Shown piece by piece: positions 10,376 through 21,587 of a stretch of DNA of 64,000 nt (positions are counted from its first letter, which is position 1; every line of letters begins with the position of its first letter). The notes beneath the pieces were generated by a model, which was given only the letters and a program-made list of their open reading frames with translations, made no database searches and was not told the origin of the DNA. The translations under genes and the position numbers were made by a program. This DNA is from Batkoa obscura (Eukaryota; Entomophthoromycota; Entomophthoromycetes; Entomophthorales; Batkoaceae). Location of the stretch: the NCBI GenBank assembly GCA_030770535.1, contig JASVEC010000005.1, positions 1,674,001 through 1,738,000 on the forward strand, read 5' to 3'.

Positions 10376-12836
10376 GGGGCTGTCCTAATTGGTTTCAGAA
10401 TCTACTTAGAAATTAATCCAAATTTAAAATTTCAAGTTTGTGTCCAATATAACGGTTAAATCTAAAAAGCCTAAAATTAAATGTCTCTATTTAAAACTTA
10501 TTTTAATTGTTTCCTTTTCTTAAATAGCTAATTTTCCTAACTATATATTTTATGTTAATTCTGTTAGATATTTAACAAATATATAATATATAACTATATG
10601 ATTATATAATTATATAAATACATAATTATATAAACACAGTTATTTGACTTTATTTGACTTTATTTTTTGTTGAAATAAAAATAGAATGCAAACTTTCATA
10701 ACTAAACTTCGAAATGGAATTTTTGAAAACTTCAATACAATAGGGAGGAGTACACAATATAAACATTGTAATTCATTTACATCAATTTTAAGAGCTACTT
10801 ATAACAACCCAAGGTTTATGGAATTTTATAATAAAACAAAACAAAGGAAAGATATATTATCAAAGTTTACTATCGATAATAAAACTTAATCAAGCAATGT
10901 ATAAAATTAGTGCTTTAAGGGAAATAGGAAACAAAAGTCAGCAAGTAGCGTTATTATCAACTATAGCTTCAGTATATTCTTTTGATGAATGTAAGAGTTT
11001 TGGGTTTAATATAAATAGAAATCAATATGATTATTCAAAAACAAGTAATAATAATAAAATATCAACATTACAACCTATTATTAAAAATACAAAAAAAATT
11101 AAAGATGACCAAATTGAAACTATCATACAATATTTACTAAATGATTCAACTATTTCATCAATATTTAATAAAAAAAATAATGATAGTAAATATTCATCAG
11201 ATAATATATATATTAAATAAAAGTAGAAGAATGATATATAGTAAATATTTGAATGATCTAAGAGATAAAGCAGTAGCTAGGTCAACGTTCTTTAAATATA
11301 TACCAAGTAATTTCAAAAATCCAGCAAGAAAAACGGATCTATGTAATATATGTACCCAGTATACAGTTAGAAAAAAGTTATTTGAAAATAAAATAAATAC
11401 AGCAAAAAACAAAGCAGAGATACAAGAAATTTTCAACGAAGAAGAAAAATTATACAAATTACATAGATTCTGTGTTGATACTCAAAAAAACACATTTAAT
11501 GAAACTATTAAAAAATTAAATAACAAAAGTTGTATAATAGTTTTAGATTTTAAAGAAAATATGGAAATAGGAACAAGACCAGATTCAATAAATCTAGATC
11601 ATTATAATAAACAAGCTATATCAGTATTAGGCTTTGGTGTATTATATTTAAAAGATGATAAAACAATAGGCAAAGTTTACTTTGATTATTTATCTGAAAT
11701 ATTGAATCATGATTCAGCATATGCAGGAGATTGTTTAATCGATTTAATCTCTACAGAGCTTCTATTTAAAAAGTTTACAAAAATTAATATATGGGCAGAT
11801 ACAGGAAATCATTTTAGATCCCAAGAGTTTCTACACTATATGTTTAAAGAAATTCATAAAATAAATAGTAGTTTGAATGTCAATCTTAATTTTTTTGCTG
11901 AGCATCATGGAAAAAGTATAGTTGATGGACATTTTGGAAACCTTTCAAAATGGAAAAGTAGTTTTGAAGCGTTAGGTAAAATAGAAGATATCAATTGATT
12001 AATTTCAAGATTTGAGGCTTTTATTTGCGAGCATAATAAAATTAATAACTCGACTGTTAATAATGGGAAAACAGATATAATTTTTAAAAAATATAAAAGA
12101 AACAAAAATACAAAAAGAACAATAGAGATGCAGGGCATTAAGAAGTATTTACACTTTATTAAACATAACAATAAACTACATTGTTATCCAGTATCTGATA
12201 CATCAAAAAAAAGCGATATAGTCCCAATTAAAGTTATAGAGTCTATAGAAAACAGAAAAATTAAAAGATCGATCCCAGCTTACCTTACGAAGATAACAGA
12301 GAATTTAAAAATTTCGATATTTACTAAGCAAGTAAGTAGTTTGTTGAATGATAGAAATAGATTGTTAAATGTTAAGATTACTTAAGTTATTAATAGCTAA
12401 GTTAATAAATAGTCAAAGAACAAGTAACTGTAATAATATGTAAAAACTATTATTACTTGTACTATATAGGGATGGTTAATTATAGTTTTAGGGCTGACCA
12501 CTCCCTCCCATGCAGCTATTTATTAACTTGGCAATATATTAATAATGTAATTATAACATTAAAGTAGTTTATTTATTTGATAATAAATCTACAATGTTGG
12601 TTATAAAGCAGTTGATAATAAATATTTCTCAATTAAGCTTTATAAGAACATGTATTTAAGATCTAGTAGAAATTCAAGTAACTTACAGTATGAGCTATAA
12701 TAGAATGATTTAGAACTGTGTTTGGGTACTTTTGTTTTAATAAAAGATGTGATTTTATAGAATTTTAAGCGAAGTTTTTAAAATACAAAATTTTTCAAAA
12801 ATTGGATAAAATAATGAAACTAATTCAGACAACCCC
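10376..12836 (+). mobile_element. DNA transposon copy 1 with imperfect terminal inverted repeats
   Basis: The left end reads GGGGCTGTCCTAATTGGTTT. The right end, read inward on the minus strand, is GGGGTTGTCTGAATTAGTTT, so about 21 of the first 26 positions match as an inverted repeat. The 2461-bp element encodes a decayed transposase and a ~450-bp 3' tail that recurs in copies 2 and 3. The flanking 4-mers differ (ATAT left, AAGT right). The right flank enters transposase-homologous sequence of copy 2 directly, so copy 1 probably landed in or recombined with copy 2. The superfamily is not identified with confidence. Confidence 0.75.
10686..12385 (+). pseudogene. Decayed DDE-type transposase of copy 1
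   Basis: Open stretches at 10686-10889, 10897-11220, 11230-11998 and a C-terminal part ending at 12385 lie in different frames, so the gene carries at least three frame breaks that no GT-AG intron repairs. The central part shows a Cys pair (CNICTQ), Asp in LDFKENM, Asp in IWADTGNHF, and a late EHHGKSIVDGHFG block. These are plausible DDE/D catalytic positions of an RNase H-fold transposase. The WxD-x(n)-HGK-x-x-x-DGHFG arrangement is known from poorly classified eukaryotic transposases. Copy 2 retains the same central segment at 13923-14561. Confidence 0.65.
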
Positions 12837-13024
12837 AAGTAGTGTTATTATCAACTATAGCTTCAGTATATTCTTTTGATGAATATAAAAGTTTTGGGTT
12901 TAATATAAATAGAAATCAATATGATTATTCAAAAATAAGTAATAATAATAATAAAATATCAACATTACAACATATCATTAAAAATATAAAAAGACCAAAG
13001 ATGAAAAAATTGAAACTATCATAC

Positions 13025-13507
13025 TGTGAAATATTGCTTTATTAGTTCTCGGATTAATGATAACATAATAATTATCTAACTTGTTTATAATTCTAGTTGC
13101 AGTTTTATTTGCTGAGTGAATTTCTATTGCCTAACTAGAAAGAACTTATTAACCATGTTTTAATACCTATACTTGATTGAAGTATAAAAGAGATCTTAGA
13201 ACATAATAGCTCAAGGCTTTTTTAACTGAATTACTCCCTGATATTATACTATTAATAAAGCCACTAAGTCTTTCTGACAGTATTTTATATAGACTTTACA
13301 GTAGTATCGTCTATTCTATTTATTTTATATAGACTTTATAGTAGTATTGTCTATTCTACCTATTTTATATAGTCCATAGCTTATTATGTGCTATGCTTCA
13401 TGATTTGAGTCTATCTTAGCTACATAACCTAAGACCTTTTGACTTATAGTGTAGTCAACCCAGCAATAGCTGTTCTTGACTCCAAACCCTGAGTACCAGA
13501 TTTCACA
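13025..13507. mobile_element. Solo-LTR-like fossil, copy 1
   Basis: A 483-bp element that starts TGTGAAAT and ends ATTTCACA, with TG...CA termini and an internal GTATAAAAGAGAT promoter-like word. It is flanked by ATAC on both sides, and the corresponding site in transposon copy 1 is uninterrupted with one ATAC. This gives a clear 4-bp target duplication nested in transposon copy 2. No internal coding region remains. The clade (Ty1 or Ty3 type) cannot be told. Confidence 0.65.
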
Positions 13508-13847
13508 ATACAATATTTACTAAATGGTTCAACTATTTCATCAAGATTTAATAAAAATAAAAATAAAAGCAAGTATTCATCAGATGATATATATTAAATA
13601 AAAGTGTAAGAATAATATATAGTAAATATTTCAATGATTTAAAAGATGAAGCAGTAGCTAGGCCAACGTTCTTTAAACATATACCAAGTAATTTCAAAAA
13701 TCCAGCAAGAAAAACGGATCTATGTGATATTGTGCCCAATATACAGTTAGAAAAAAGTTATTTGAAAATAAAATAAATGCAGCAATAAAAAACAAAGCAG
13801 AAATATAAGAAATTTTCAATGAAAAAGAAAATTTATACAAATCATAT

Positions 13848-13945
13848 GGGGATGTATTTTTGTATTTAAGAATTTTACTGACAATTTTTCCACATAAATA
13901 GCGCTTAAAAAATGGAAAAATAATGAAACTAAAAAAAACAGCCCC
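13848..13945 (-). mobile_element. MITE copy 1 (98 bp), inside transposon copy 2
   Basis: Ends GGGGATGT and AGCCCC, flanked by ATAT on both sides. Removing 98 bp plus one ATAT restores a sequence of exactly the length found in transposon copy 1, which supports a 4-bp duplication. Confidence 0.85.
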
Positions 13946-15045
13946 ATATAAATTCTGTGTTGATACTCAAAATATATTTGATGAAACTATTAAAAAATCG
14001 AATAGTAAAAGTTGTATAATAATTTTATACTTTAAACGAAATATAGAAATAGGAGCAAGACCAGATTCAATAAATCTATATCATTATAATAAACAAGCTA
14101 TATCAATGTTAGGTTTTGGTAGTCTATATTTAAAAGATGACAAAACAATAGGCAAAGTTTATTTTGATTGTTTATCTGAAGTACTAAACCATGATTCAGC
14201 ATATACAGGAGATTGTTTAATTGATCTAATCTCTACAGAGCTTTTATTTAAAAAGCTTACAAAAATTAATATATGGGCAGATACAGGAAATTATTTTAAA
14301 TCCCGAGAGTTCCTGCATTATACATTTAAAGAAATTCCTAAAATAAATAATAGTTTAAATATTGATCTTAATTTTTTTGCTGAGCATCATGGAAAAAGTA
14401 TGGTTGATGGACATTCTGGAAATCTTTCAAAATGCAAAAGTAGCTTTGAAGCATTAAGTAAAATAGAAGATATCGATCAATTGATTCAAGATTTAGGGCT
14501 TTTATTTGCGAACATAATAAAATTAATAACTCGGCTGTTAATAATGGGAAAACAGATATAATTTTTAAAAAGTATCAAGAAACAAAAACACGAAAAAATA
14601 ACAGAGATACAAGGCATTAAAAAGTATTTGCATTTTATTAAACATAACAATAGACTACATTATTATCCAGTATCTGGTAAATAAATAAAAAGCAACATAG
14701 TTGCAATTAGAGTTATAGAGTTTATAAAAAATAGAAAATAGAAAAATAAAAGATCAACCTCAGCTTATCTTGCGAAAATAGCTGGATTTAAAATTGTCGA
14801 TATTTATTAAGCAAGTAGTTTGTTGAGTGATAGAAATCAATTATTAAACGTTGATACTATTTAAACTATTAATATCTAAGTTGATAGATAGTTAAAAAGC
14901 AAGTAGTTGTGATACCAATTAAAGATTATTATATTATATATATTATATAAAGATAGTTATAGTTTTGGGGCTAACCGTTCCCTCCCATGCAGTTATTTAT
15001 TAACTTAGTAATATATTAGTAATGTAATTATAATATTAGAATTAT

Positions 15046-15127
15046 TTCTTTGTTTCTTTATTTCTTTGTTTCTTTATTTCTTTGTTCCTTTATTTCTATT
15101 TCTTTATTCTTTCGTTTCTTTATTTGA
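15046..15127 (+). repeat. TTTCTTTG/TTTCTTTA microsatellite
   Basis: Degenerate pyrimidine-rich tetra/octanucleotide run in the tail of transposon copy 2. It is absent from the matching tail of copy 1, so it expanded after insertion. Confidence 0.85.
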
Positions 15128-15662
15128 TAGCAAATCTACAATATTCGTTATAGAACAGTTAATGATAAATATTTTTTAAAGTTTTATAAAAAAAATGTGT
15201 TTTTTGATTATGTAGGAATGTCTGAATTAGTTTCATTATCTTGTCCAATTTTTAAATATTTTGTTGAAACTTCGCTTAGAATTCTATAAAAACAATTTTT
15301 ATTTATTAAAAAGTAAAAGTACCCAGATACAATTTTAAATTATTCTATTATAGTTTATATTGTAAGTTAGCTGAATTTCTACTAAATCTTAAATATATAT
15401 TCTCATAAAATTTTATTGAGAAATATTTATTATTGACTGCTCTATAACCAACATTTGAGATTTTCTATCAAATAAACCATTTTAATGTTCTAATTACATT
15501 ACTAATATATTACTAAGTTAATAAATAACTGCATGGGAGGGAACGGTTAGCCCCAAAACTATAACTATCTTTATATAATATATATAATATAATAATCTTT
15601 AATTGGTATCACAACTACTTGCTTTTTAACTATCTATCAACTTAGATATTAATAGTTTAAAT

Positions 15663-15760
15663 GGGGATGTTTTTTTTGATTTCATTATTTTTCCATTTTT
15701 TAAGCGCTATTTAAGTGGAAAGATTGTTAGTAAAATTCTTAAACAAAAAAAAACATCCTC
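15663..15760 (+). mobile_element. MITE copy 2 with 4-bp AAAT duplication
   Basis: Ends GGGGATGT and CATCCTC. Flanked by AAAT on each side. The near-identical arm in transposon copy 2 has the empty site with one AAAT, so the insertion is younger than the inverted duplication. Confidence 0.92.
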
Positions 15761-16012
15761 AAATAGTATCAACGTTTAATAATTGATTTCTATCACTCAA
15801 CAAACTACTTGCTTAATAAATATCGACAATTTTAAATCCAGCTATTTTCGCAAGATAAGCTGAGGTTGATCTTTTATTTTTCTATTTTCTATTTTCTATT
15901 TTCTATTTTTTATAGACTCTATAACCCTAATTATAATTATGGAACTTCTTTTGATTTATCAGATACTGGATAATAGCATGATTTATTATTATGTTTAATA
16001 GAACACAAATAC

Positions 16013-16477
16013 TGTGAAATATCGTTTTGTTGGCTTTATGATTAATTATAACACAACAACTATTTAAGTTATTGTGTTCTCGAGTCCAGACACAATCAAT
16101 CCCGAGCCTTTTATTTTAGTTTGCTATGGAAATTTCTGCCATGTAATTCCGAAGGATGTTATCTTCTCGTTTTGATATTCGTACTTTTCAGAGTACAAAA
16201 GAGATTCTAGAACATAGTAACTCGAGGCTTTTTGACTGGATTATTTCCTAGTACCGCTATCTTTAACAAAGCCACTAAATTCTCCTGATAGTATTTTACG
16301 TAGCTTTTACAATAGTATTGTTCACTCTATTTGTCTTGCATAATCTGTAACATATTACGTACTATTCTTCATAGTTCAAGTTCATCTTAGTCACATAAAC
16401 CAAGACCTTTCAACTTACAGCTAGTCAACCAAGCAATAGTAGTTATTGACTCTAATCAGTGAGTACCAGATTTCGCA
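16013..16477. mobile_element. Solo-LTR-like fossil, copy 2
   Basis: About 465 bp, alignable end to end with the elements at 13025 and 59621, with TG...CA type ends and the internal TATA-like word. The flanking 4-mers do not match (ATAC/CTAA), so the site was rearranged after insertion. Broken; no internal coding region. Confidence 0.6.
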
Positions 16478-16533
16478 CTAATAATAAAACCAAAGCTATT
16501 TTTAATGAGTTTAACTTTTTATTATTTACATAT

Positions 16534-16632
16534 GAGGATGTATTTTTTATTTAGTAATTTTATCAACAATCTTCCTGTTAAAATAGTACTTAAAAAATCG
16601 AAAAAAAATAATAAAACCAAAAAAACATCTCC
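16534..16632 (-). mobile_element. MITE copy 3, left member of a tandem pair
   Basis: Ends GAGGATGT/CATCTCC, flanked by ATAT on both sides; the right-hand ATAT is shared with the next MITE. Confidence 0.8.
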
Positions 16633-16636
16633 ATAT

Positions 16637-16731
16637 GAGAGTGTTTTCACTTCATCACTTTTTGTATCTTTTAAATGCTATTTGAGCGGAAAGATTGTTA
16701 GTAGAATTCTTAAACACAAAAATACATCCCC
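16637..16731 (+). mobile_element. MITE copy 4, right member of a tandem pair
   Basis: Opposite orientation to its neighbour, ends GAGAGTGT/ACATCCCC, with ATAT on both sides. ATAT occurs three times across the pair, as expected if one MITE inserted into the target duplication of the other. Confidence 0.8.
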
Positions 16732-16811
16732 ATATATTAAAGACTTACAAATTTAAAAATTTAAAAGTTGGGTTAATTTTTGATTAAATTCTGAAACCAA
16801 TTTGGACATCC

Positions 16812-18037
16812 TCATATATATATTTAAATTTATAAAATTTTATTAATGGTCTTTTTGTAACAAAATAAATTAGTTATAGATAATATAAAAACAAACTATT
16901 TTAAGACTAAAAGTATAAAAAGTAACTTCTGTTAAATACTCAAAAAACAATATAAAGTGTAAATATATTAAGTAATCTTTTATTGCATTTTTAAAACAAG
17001 ATTAATTTTAACTCTAACTTTAACCCTAGCTTTAATACTGCTACCCTAACTTTGATATGTTAGCATTTGCTTCTATTTCTACTTTAACCGAAATATATTT
17101 TAAAATTAAATCTACCCAACCAAATGCCAGGATCAATTTTACAATGAACTTAGTAAAAAGCGTTGTGGTTTTAGGAAGCTTTGTTTTATTTGTTTAGCTT
17201 TGGTCAAGTTATAACAATACTGTGAGAATTTTAACAAATTTCAATTGTTTATATATTTATAGTAAATCAATTTATTTTTTTCAAATTCATATGGATGATA
17301 TGTGTTCTCAATAATTTTTACAAAACAACGAACTAGTCCTAAAGTTCCAAGTTATTTGTCTATTTTTTTCATCTTTAGCATATTTCATTAGCTACGAGTT
17401 ACATTGCTTTTACTAGAATATAAAGAAATTCCTATTTTTATTCTACAAAATGGCCAATAAAATTATTGACTATATAGCCAAATCAATAAAGAGATTATAA
17501 AATAATAGTTATTTGATATCAATCAACTCGTTAAAGGCAAACAGTAGCTCAAAGTTTGATTAGTAATCTATTTAGCCAATTTAATATACAACATTAATCC
17601 AGATTATACAGCTTTGAATGTTTTTGGCTGAGGATTTAAATAACTGTTTTGTTTTGTTTATTTTTAGATTAGAATAGTAAGGGATGAAGCTTTGAAATAG
17701 TTTTACCTCCATTTTCCACCATGATTATAAATAAATTTCTATTTTTGTTGATTTAAAGACTTAATATAAATAATACATGTCAAGCATATGATTTTTTATA
17801 CTTTAATATGTTTTTGCTATGTGCTTTAAAGTCAAACTATTATCATGGTGGTGGCTTTTATAGCTCCAAAGTTATTAATGAAATGCTTTCCTTTGGGATT
17901 TTTGAATTTATAAATTATCAAACTTATTAGACAATTATTCAAATGATTTGTTATGTTATACCAAAGAATGCAGCATTTAATTCCTGTGAAATAATGTTAC
18001 TTGGTATTTGCATTTCACTATAAATAAGAAAACATAT
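16812..18037. other. Intergenic region with no gene seen
   Basis: AT-rich sequence that holds the telomere-like tract above. No credible exon or further repeat was recognised. Confidence 0.45.
17003..17053 (-). repeat. Degenerate interstitial telomere-like tract (CCCTAA type)
   Basis: A run of diverged AACTCT, AACTTT, AACCCT, AGCTTT and CCCTAAC hexamers. On the minus strand it reads like TTAGGG repeats. A similar tract in the other orientation lies at ~32985. Confidence 0.45.
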
Positions 18038-18135
18038 GGGAGTGTTTTTTTTGACTTCATTATTTTTTCCATTTTTAAGCGCTATTTAAGCGGAAAAATT
18101 GCTAGTAAAATTCTTAAATACAAAAATACATCCCC
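18038..18135 (+). mobile_element. MITE copy 5 (98 bp)
   Basis: Starts GGGAGTGT, carries the family core TTAAGCGCTATTTAAGCGG, ends ACATCCCC. Flanked by CATAT/ATATG, so the 4-bp duplication is ATAT. Confidence 0.9.
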
Positions 18136-18160
18136 ATATGTGCATTTTTGGTTATTATAT

Positions 18161-18252
18161 GGTGATGTTTTTTTTGGGCTTTATCACTCTCTGCAATTTT
18201 CAAGTGCTATTTGAGCGGAAAGATTATTAGTAAAATTTTTAAAATACACCCT
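18161..18252 (+). mobile_element. MITE copy 6 (92 bp, diverged)
   Basis: Starts GGTGATGT, core TCAAGTGCTATTTGAGCGG, ends ACACCCTC; flanked by ATAT on both sides. It is 25 bp from the preceding copy in the same orientation. Confidence 0.85.
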
Positions 18253-18810
18253 CATATTGTATGTCCTTGGTCAATTTTTTTCACACCATATTTAAGGTTA
18301 TCTTCATAAAAATATTTATTAACTAAAGTTTCTAGTACCTTGATAGAAGATAACAAATACTCGATTTAAATTCAAACAAAGAATATCAAAATCTTGTTTA
18401 TTCTTGTGACTACAAAGTTTCGCATATAGTAGTATCGAACGATCCAAAAGCTATTACCTAATATATACCGAGGAACAGCTTACTTGTTTAATAGAAAACT
18501 CTAATGATTAAATATAAAAATGATTATAACAAACAAGCTGATTATGATCTTTAAAAGCATGTTATGTATAAGGAACATGAAAAGAACCACTATTAAAATA
18601 AAAGCCTGAATATGTACATCGGGTGCAAAGGAAGATTTATAAACCTTATTTTATGGTTAACGCTCAGAGGCAATATTGCTTTTAGCGGAAAGTTTATCCA
18701 TTCTAGTTTACAGCCATGAGCGCAATTTTGGTTCCATTATTTTTCTTGTACATACTATCAAATAAAAGATTTTAAATTTTGAAAAATCTTTTCAGCCTAA
18801 TAATTCCAAA

Positions 18811-19025
18811 ATGCCTATGGAGAAAATAATAATTCATCATTCGGATAGTTTTGTCTTTAAGTTTCCATATAAAGATATAAGTGAATTTCGTACCTATTTT
18901 TCATGGTTTTTTTATAGTCTTAGATTAGTGAGGTGTGTATATGGCAACTTATTATTATAATTTTTTTTTGTATATATAGGATAAATAGCCTATATCCGAT
19001 AATGGTAACCCATGCTGAAGTATAA
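18811..19025 (+). CDS. Possible tiny two-exon gene
   Basis: ATG at 18811 opens 40 codons (MPMEKIIIHHSDSFVFKF...). A GTGTGT donor at 18933 and a TATATAG acceptor at 18979 define a 47-nt intron, typical here. The frame then continues for 15 codons to TAA at 19023-19025, giving about 55 residues with no recognised domain. The intron length and clean frame are the only support; it could equally be a fragment or chance. Confidence 0.25.
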
Positions 19026-19637
19026 GGATTGAAGAGGTTTTGCAATATGACCATTAAAACGTATTTAGCAATACGAATACTGAAAGATATTTATTAATAT
19101 GAGTATTAAAAAATGGAACATCTCCATCAGAATATTATATTTTTCTTGGTTTACTGACAAAAATCTTTTAATTTTGCCAAATTATTACTTTTTTGATTTT
19201 CTAAGGTACAGCTTTACAAAAAGTGTACTTACTTTTTATAGACTTCAGAATAAAATTGCTAATTTTTAACATCCCTAAAATAGGATAAACATGTAATTTA
19301 ATCTATTATGGTTAACACAAAGGAATTTTGAATAAAAAGATGTTCTATGAAACTATTTTATTAAAAACAATATGGAAATAAAAATAAACAAATAACTTGA
19401 AATTAATCAAATGGGCTACAATAAACATATAAATAGTAACAAAGCTCTTTATTGCTTTTTATCCCTTTCAATAAAAAGTCAAATCAAAACTAGCTCAAAC
19501 AGGCAACAGAGTTATCAGGGTATTATTTCTTTTTTATTTTATAAAATATAATACAACTTTCTAATTCTAATTGTTAATATGAATATATTAGATATAACCA
19601 AATACAATATAAAAGTCGCAAAGTAAAAGCAGTTTAA
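19026..19637. other. Intergenic region upstream of P450-C
   Basis: No open frame of note. It ends with the TATA element of P450-C. Confidence 0.45.
19608..19615 (+). promoter_or_regulatory. TATA box of P450-C
   Basis: TATAAAAG lies 30 nt upstream of the ATG at 19638, which implies a very short leader. Confidence 0.5.
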
Positions 19638-21587
19638 ATGTTCGAAATCAGCTCAATTCTTGGGTTAGCGTTAATATTACTAGCTTATTATATATACAAT
19701 GTAAGTTTTTCAACCAATATCATTGTAATACTAATAGGATAATTTAGGTCATATATAGCTTATATTTTTGTCCATTAAGAAAAGTTCCTGGACCGCTAAT
19801 TGTGCATTTTTTCCCAATATATTATAAACTTACGATACTAAATGGAACAGTCCATCAATATGTATTAAATCTTCATAGAAAATATGGCCAGATAGTGAGA
19901 ACAGGTAATTTACATGAATCTGTGATTTATTTTTGATTTATCTATTTATGACAATTTTATAAGGCGGCGATGTAGTTTCAATAGTTTCAGAGTCAGCTTG
20001 TAAAGAAGTACATAACGGCTATAGTTACTCTAAAGATGTGATTTATGAGGCTAGTAAAATAATAGGTGAAACTGTATTCAATACTAAGTAAGATTCACAG
20101 TAATCAAAAAATAGTAATGTCTAATTATATATTAGTAACAAAGACTATCATCGCTTTAAGGCAAGTTATTTTGAAGTGTAATTACTAAATCTAATCGTTA
20201 CATTTAGAAGCGAATTTTAGCGCCACTCTTTTCAGATAAAGTAATATTAGACATCGAGAATATAGTCAAAAAGAATGTAAATAACTTGGTAAAGAAAATC
20301 AACGAGTATTCAGAAAAAAAGCAAAAGTTTGACCTTGGTGAAAAACTGCATCATTTTTCATTCGTAAGTTTAGATTATAGATAATTATTGATTAAATATT
20401 AACTTAGTAGCAAAGGATATAATTGGAGATGTTGGATATGGGAAGCCATTTAATATGGTAAAAGAAGGCCATCACCCGGTTTTTGATTATATAGAAGATA
20501 TTTTATTCTTAGCTTGTTTGGTATTTTTATTTTCTTTATGAAAATCATATGCTTAAAGATATTGATAGGTGGCTGTATTCCCTATTGTGAAAGAAATGGA
20601 ACACCCTAGTATTAAACATGTATACCAGGTTTTTTTCTTTGGTATGAGCTATTGGATTTTGCTAACATTTTAGTTTTCATATGATGCAATAAATGATGCA
20701 AAAAATCATCCAGATAGAATTACTATTATAAACGCCCTACTTAAAGCAGAAGACCCAGAAACTGGACAAAAGCTTAGCGAAAAGGAAATAGCCGAAGAAT
20801 CTATCCTTCAATTGTAAGCATCATGATCATTAATTAACTGCGTAACTGATCTAATTATGAAGTATTGCTGGAGCGGACTCGACTTCATACACGCTTACAT
20901 GGTAATATTTAGTCCTAAGCAAGTATGCGAAAATAACAAAAATTAGGTTTTTTTATAACATATCAAACCGCCCAGATATTTATGAAAAAGTCGAAAGAGA
21001 AATCCATAATGCCTTTCCCGATAAAGAATCAATTAATTTTACTAAAGTTAAATCAGAATGTCATTATCTCAATGCTGTCATTCATGAAAGTATGAGAATT
21101 CTACCAGCGATTGCTGGGGTACTGAGTAGAGTTGTACCTAAAGGGGGGAGAGTGGTAGATGGTTACTTTATACCAGAAGGGGTAATATAAATAGGTATTG
21201 AAAAGAAATAAATTAACATCCTTTACTTTAGACCTCTATAGGAGCCTCTATTATCTCAAAACATAACTCACCATTGTTATGGGAAGACCCCGATCGTTTC
21301 ATTCCAGAAAGATGGCTAGAAAATGGAGAATTTAAGAATAATCCGGATTTTATGGCTTTTTCAATGGGTCCAAGGGCTTGCGTTGGAAGAAGGTAAAATG
21401 AATATAGATGTAAATAATAGCTGTATTAACCATTTTTAGTTTGGCTTGGATGGAAATTTACTTAGTTACTACAACTCTAATAAGGAATTTTAGATTTAAA
21501 AGAGAGACTATTAAGGAAGTTTCTTCAAAGCTGTTTTTTATTGTTAAGCCTAGTGAGCCTATAATCTATACTGCCGATAAATTTTAA
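19638..21587 (+). CDS. Cytochrome P450, copy C (12 exons)
   Basis: Monooxygenase of about 470 residues with an N-terminal anchor (MFEISSILGLALILLAYYIY) then RKVPGP. Landmarks: AGADSTS in the I-helix (Ser where the others have the first Thr), ESMR (ExxR), IPERW, and haem loop FSMGPRACVG. Eleven introns at the family positions. One of them, after HRFK, appears to use a GC donor (GCAAGT at 20161) instead of GT. The C-terminus is IIYTADKF. It heads the cluster C - Zn2Cys6 - D - E. No break seen. Confidence 0.9.

Larger units (their letters stand above)
12837..15205 (+). mobile_element. DNA transposon copy 2, truncated and interrupted
   Basis: Homologous to copy 1 from about its base 10938 onward (both read GTTATTATCAACTATAGC). 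It lacks the 5' third and the last ~230 bp. It is interrupted by a solo-LTR-like fossil (13025-13507) and a 98-bp MITE (13848-13945). The central transposase block survives open for 212 codons (13923-14561), including WADTGNYF and EHHGKSMVDGHSG. Its 3' tail is almost identical to inverted copy 3. Confidence 0.75.
14727..15905. repeat. Large inverted repeat: tails of transposon copies 2 and 3
   Basis: The segment ~14727-15023 and the reverse complement of ~15455-15905 match with almost no differences over about 280 bp, apart from a MITE present only in the right arm and a length change in a TAGAAAA run. The arms are separated by ~430 bp, and identity falls off outward. This fits a recent inverted duplication or arm-to-arm conversion. 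Confidence 0.8.
15213..16811 (-). mobile_element. DNA transposon copy 3, inverted and internally deleted
   Basis: The left edge (GAATGTCTGAATTAGTTTCA) is the 3' terminus seen at 12836 read backwards. The right edge, read inward, is GAGGATGTCCAAATTGGTTT, matching the 5' terminus of copy 1. Most of the transposase region is lost. Inside are a MITE (15663-15760), a solo-LTR-like fossil (16013-16477) and two abutting MITEs (16534-16731). The element lies tail to tail with copy 2. Confidence 0.7.
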
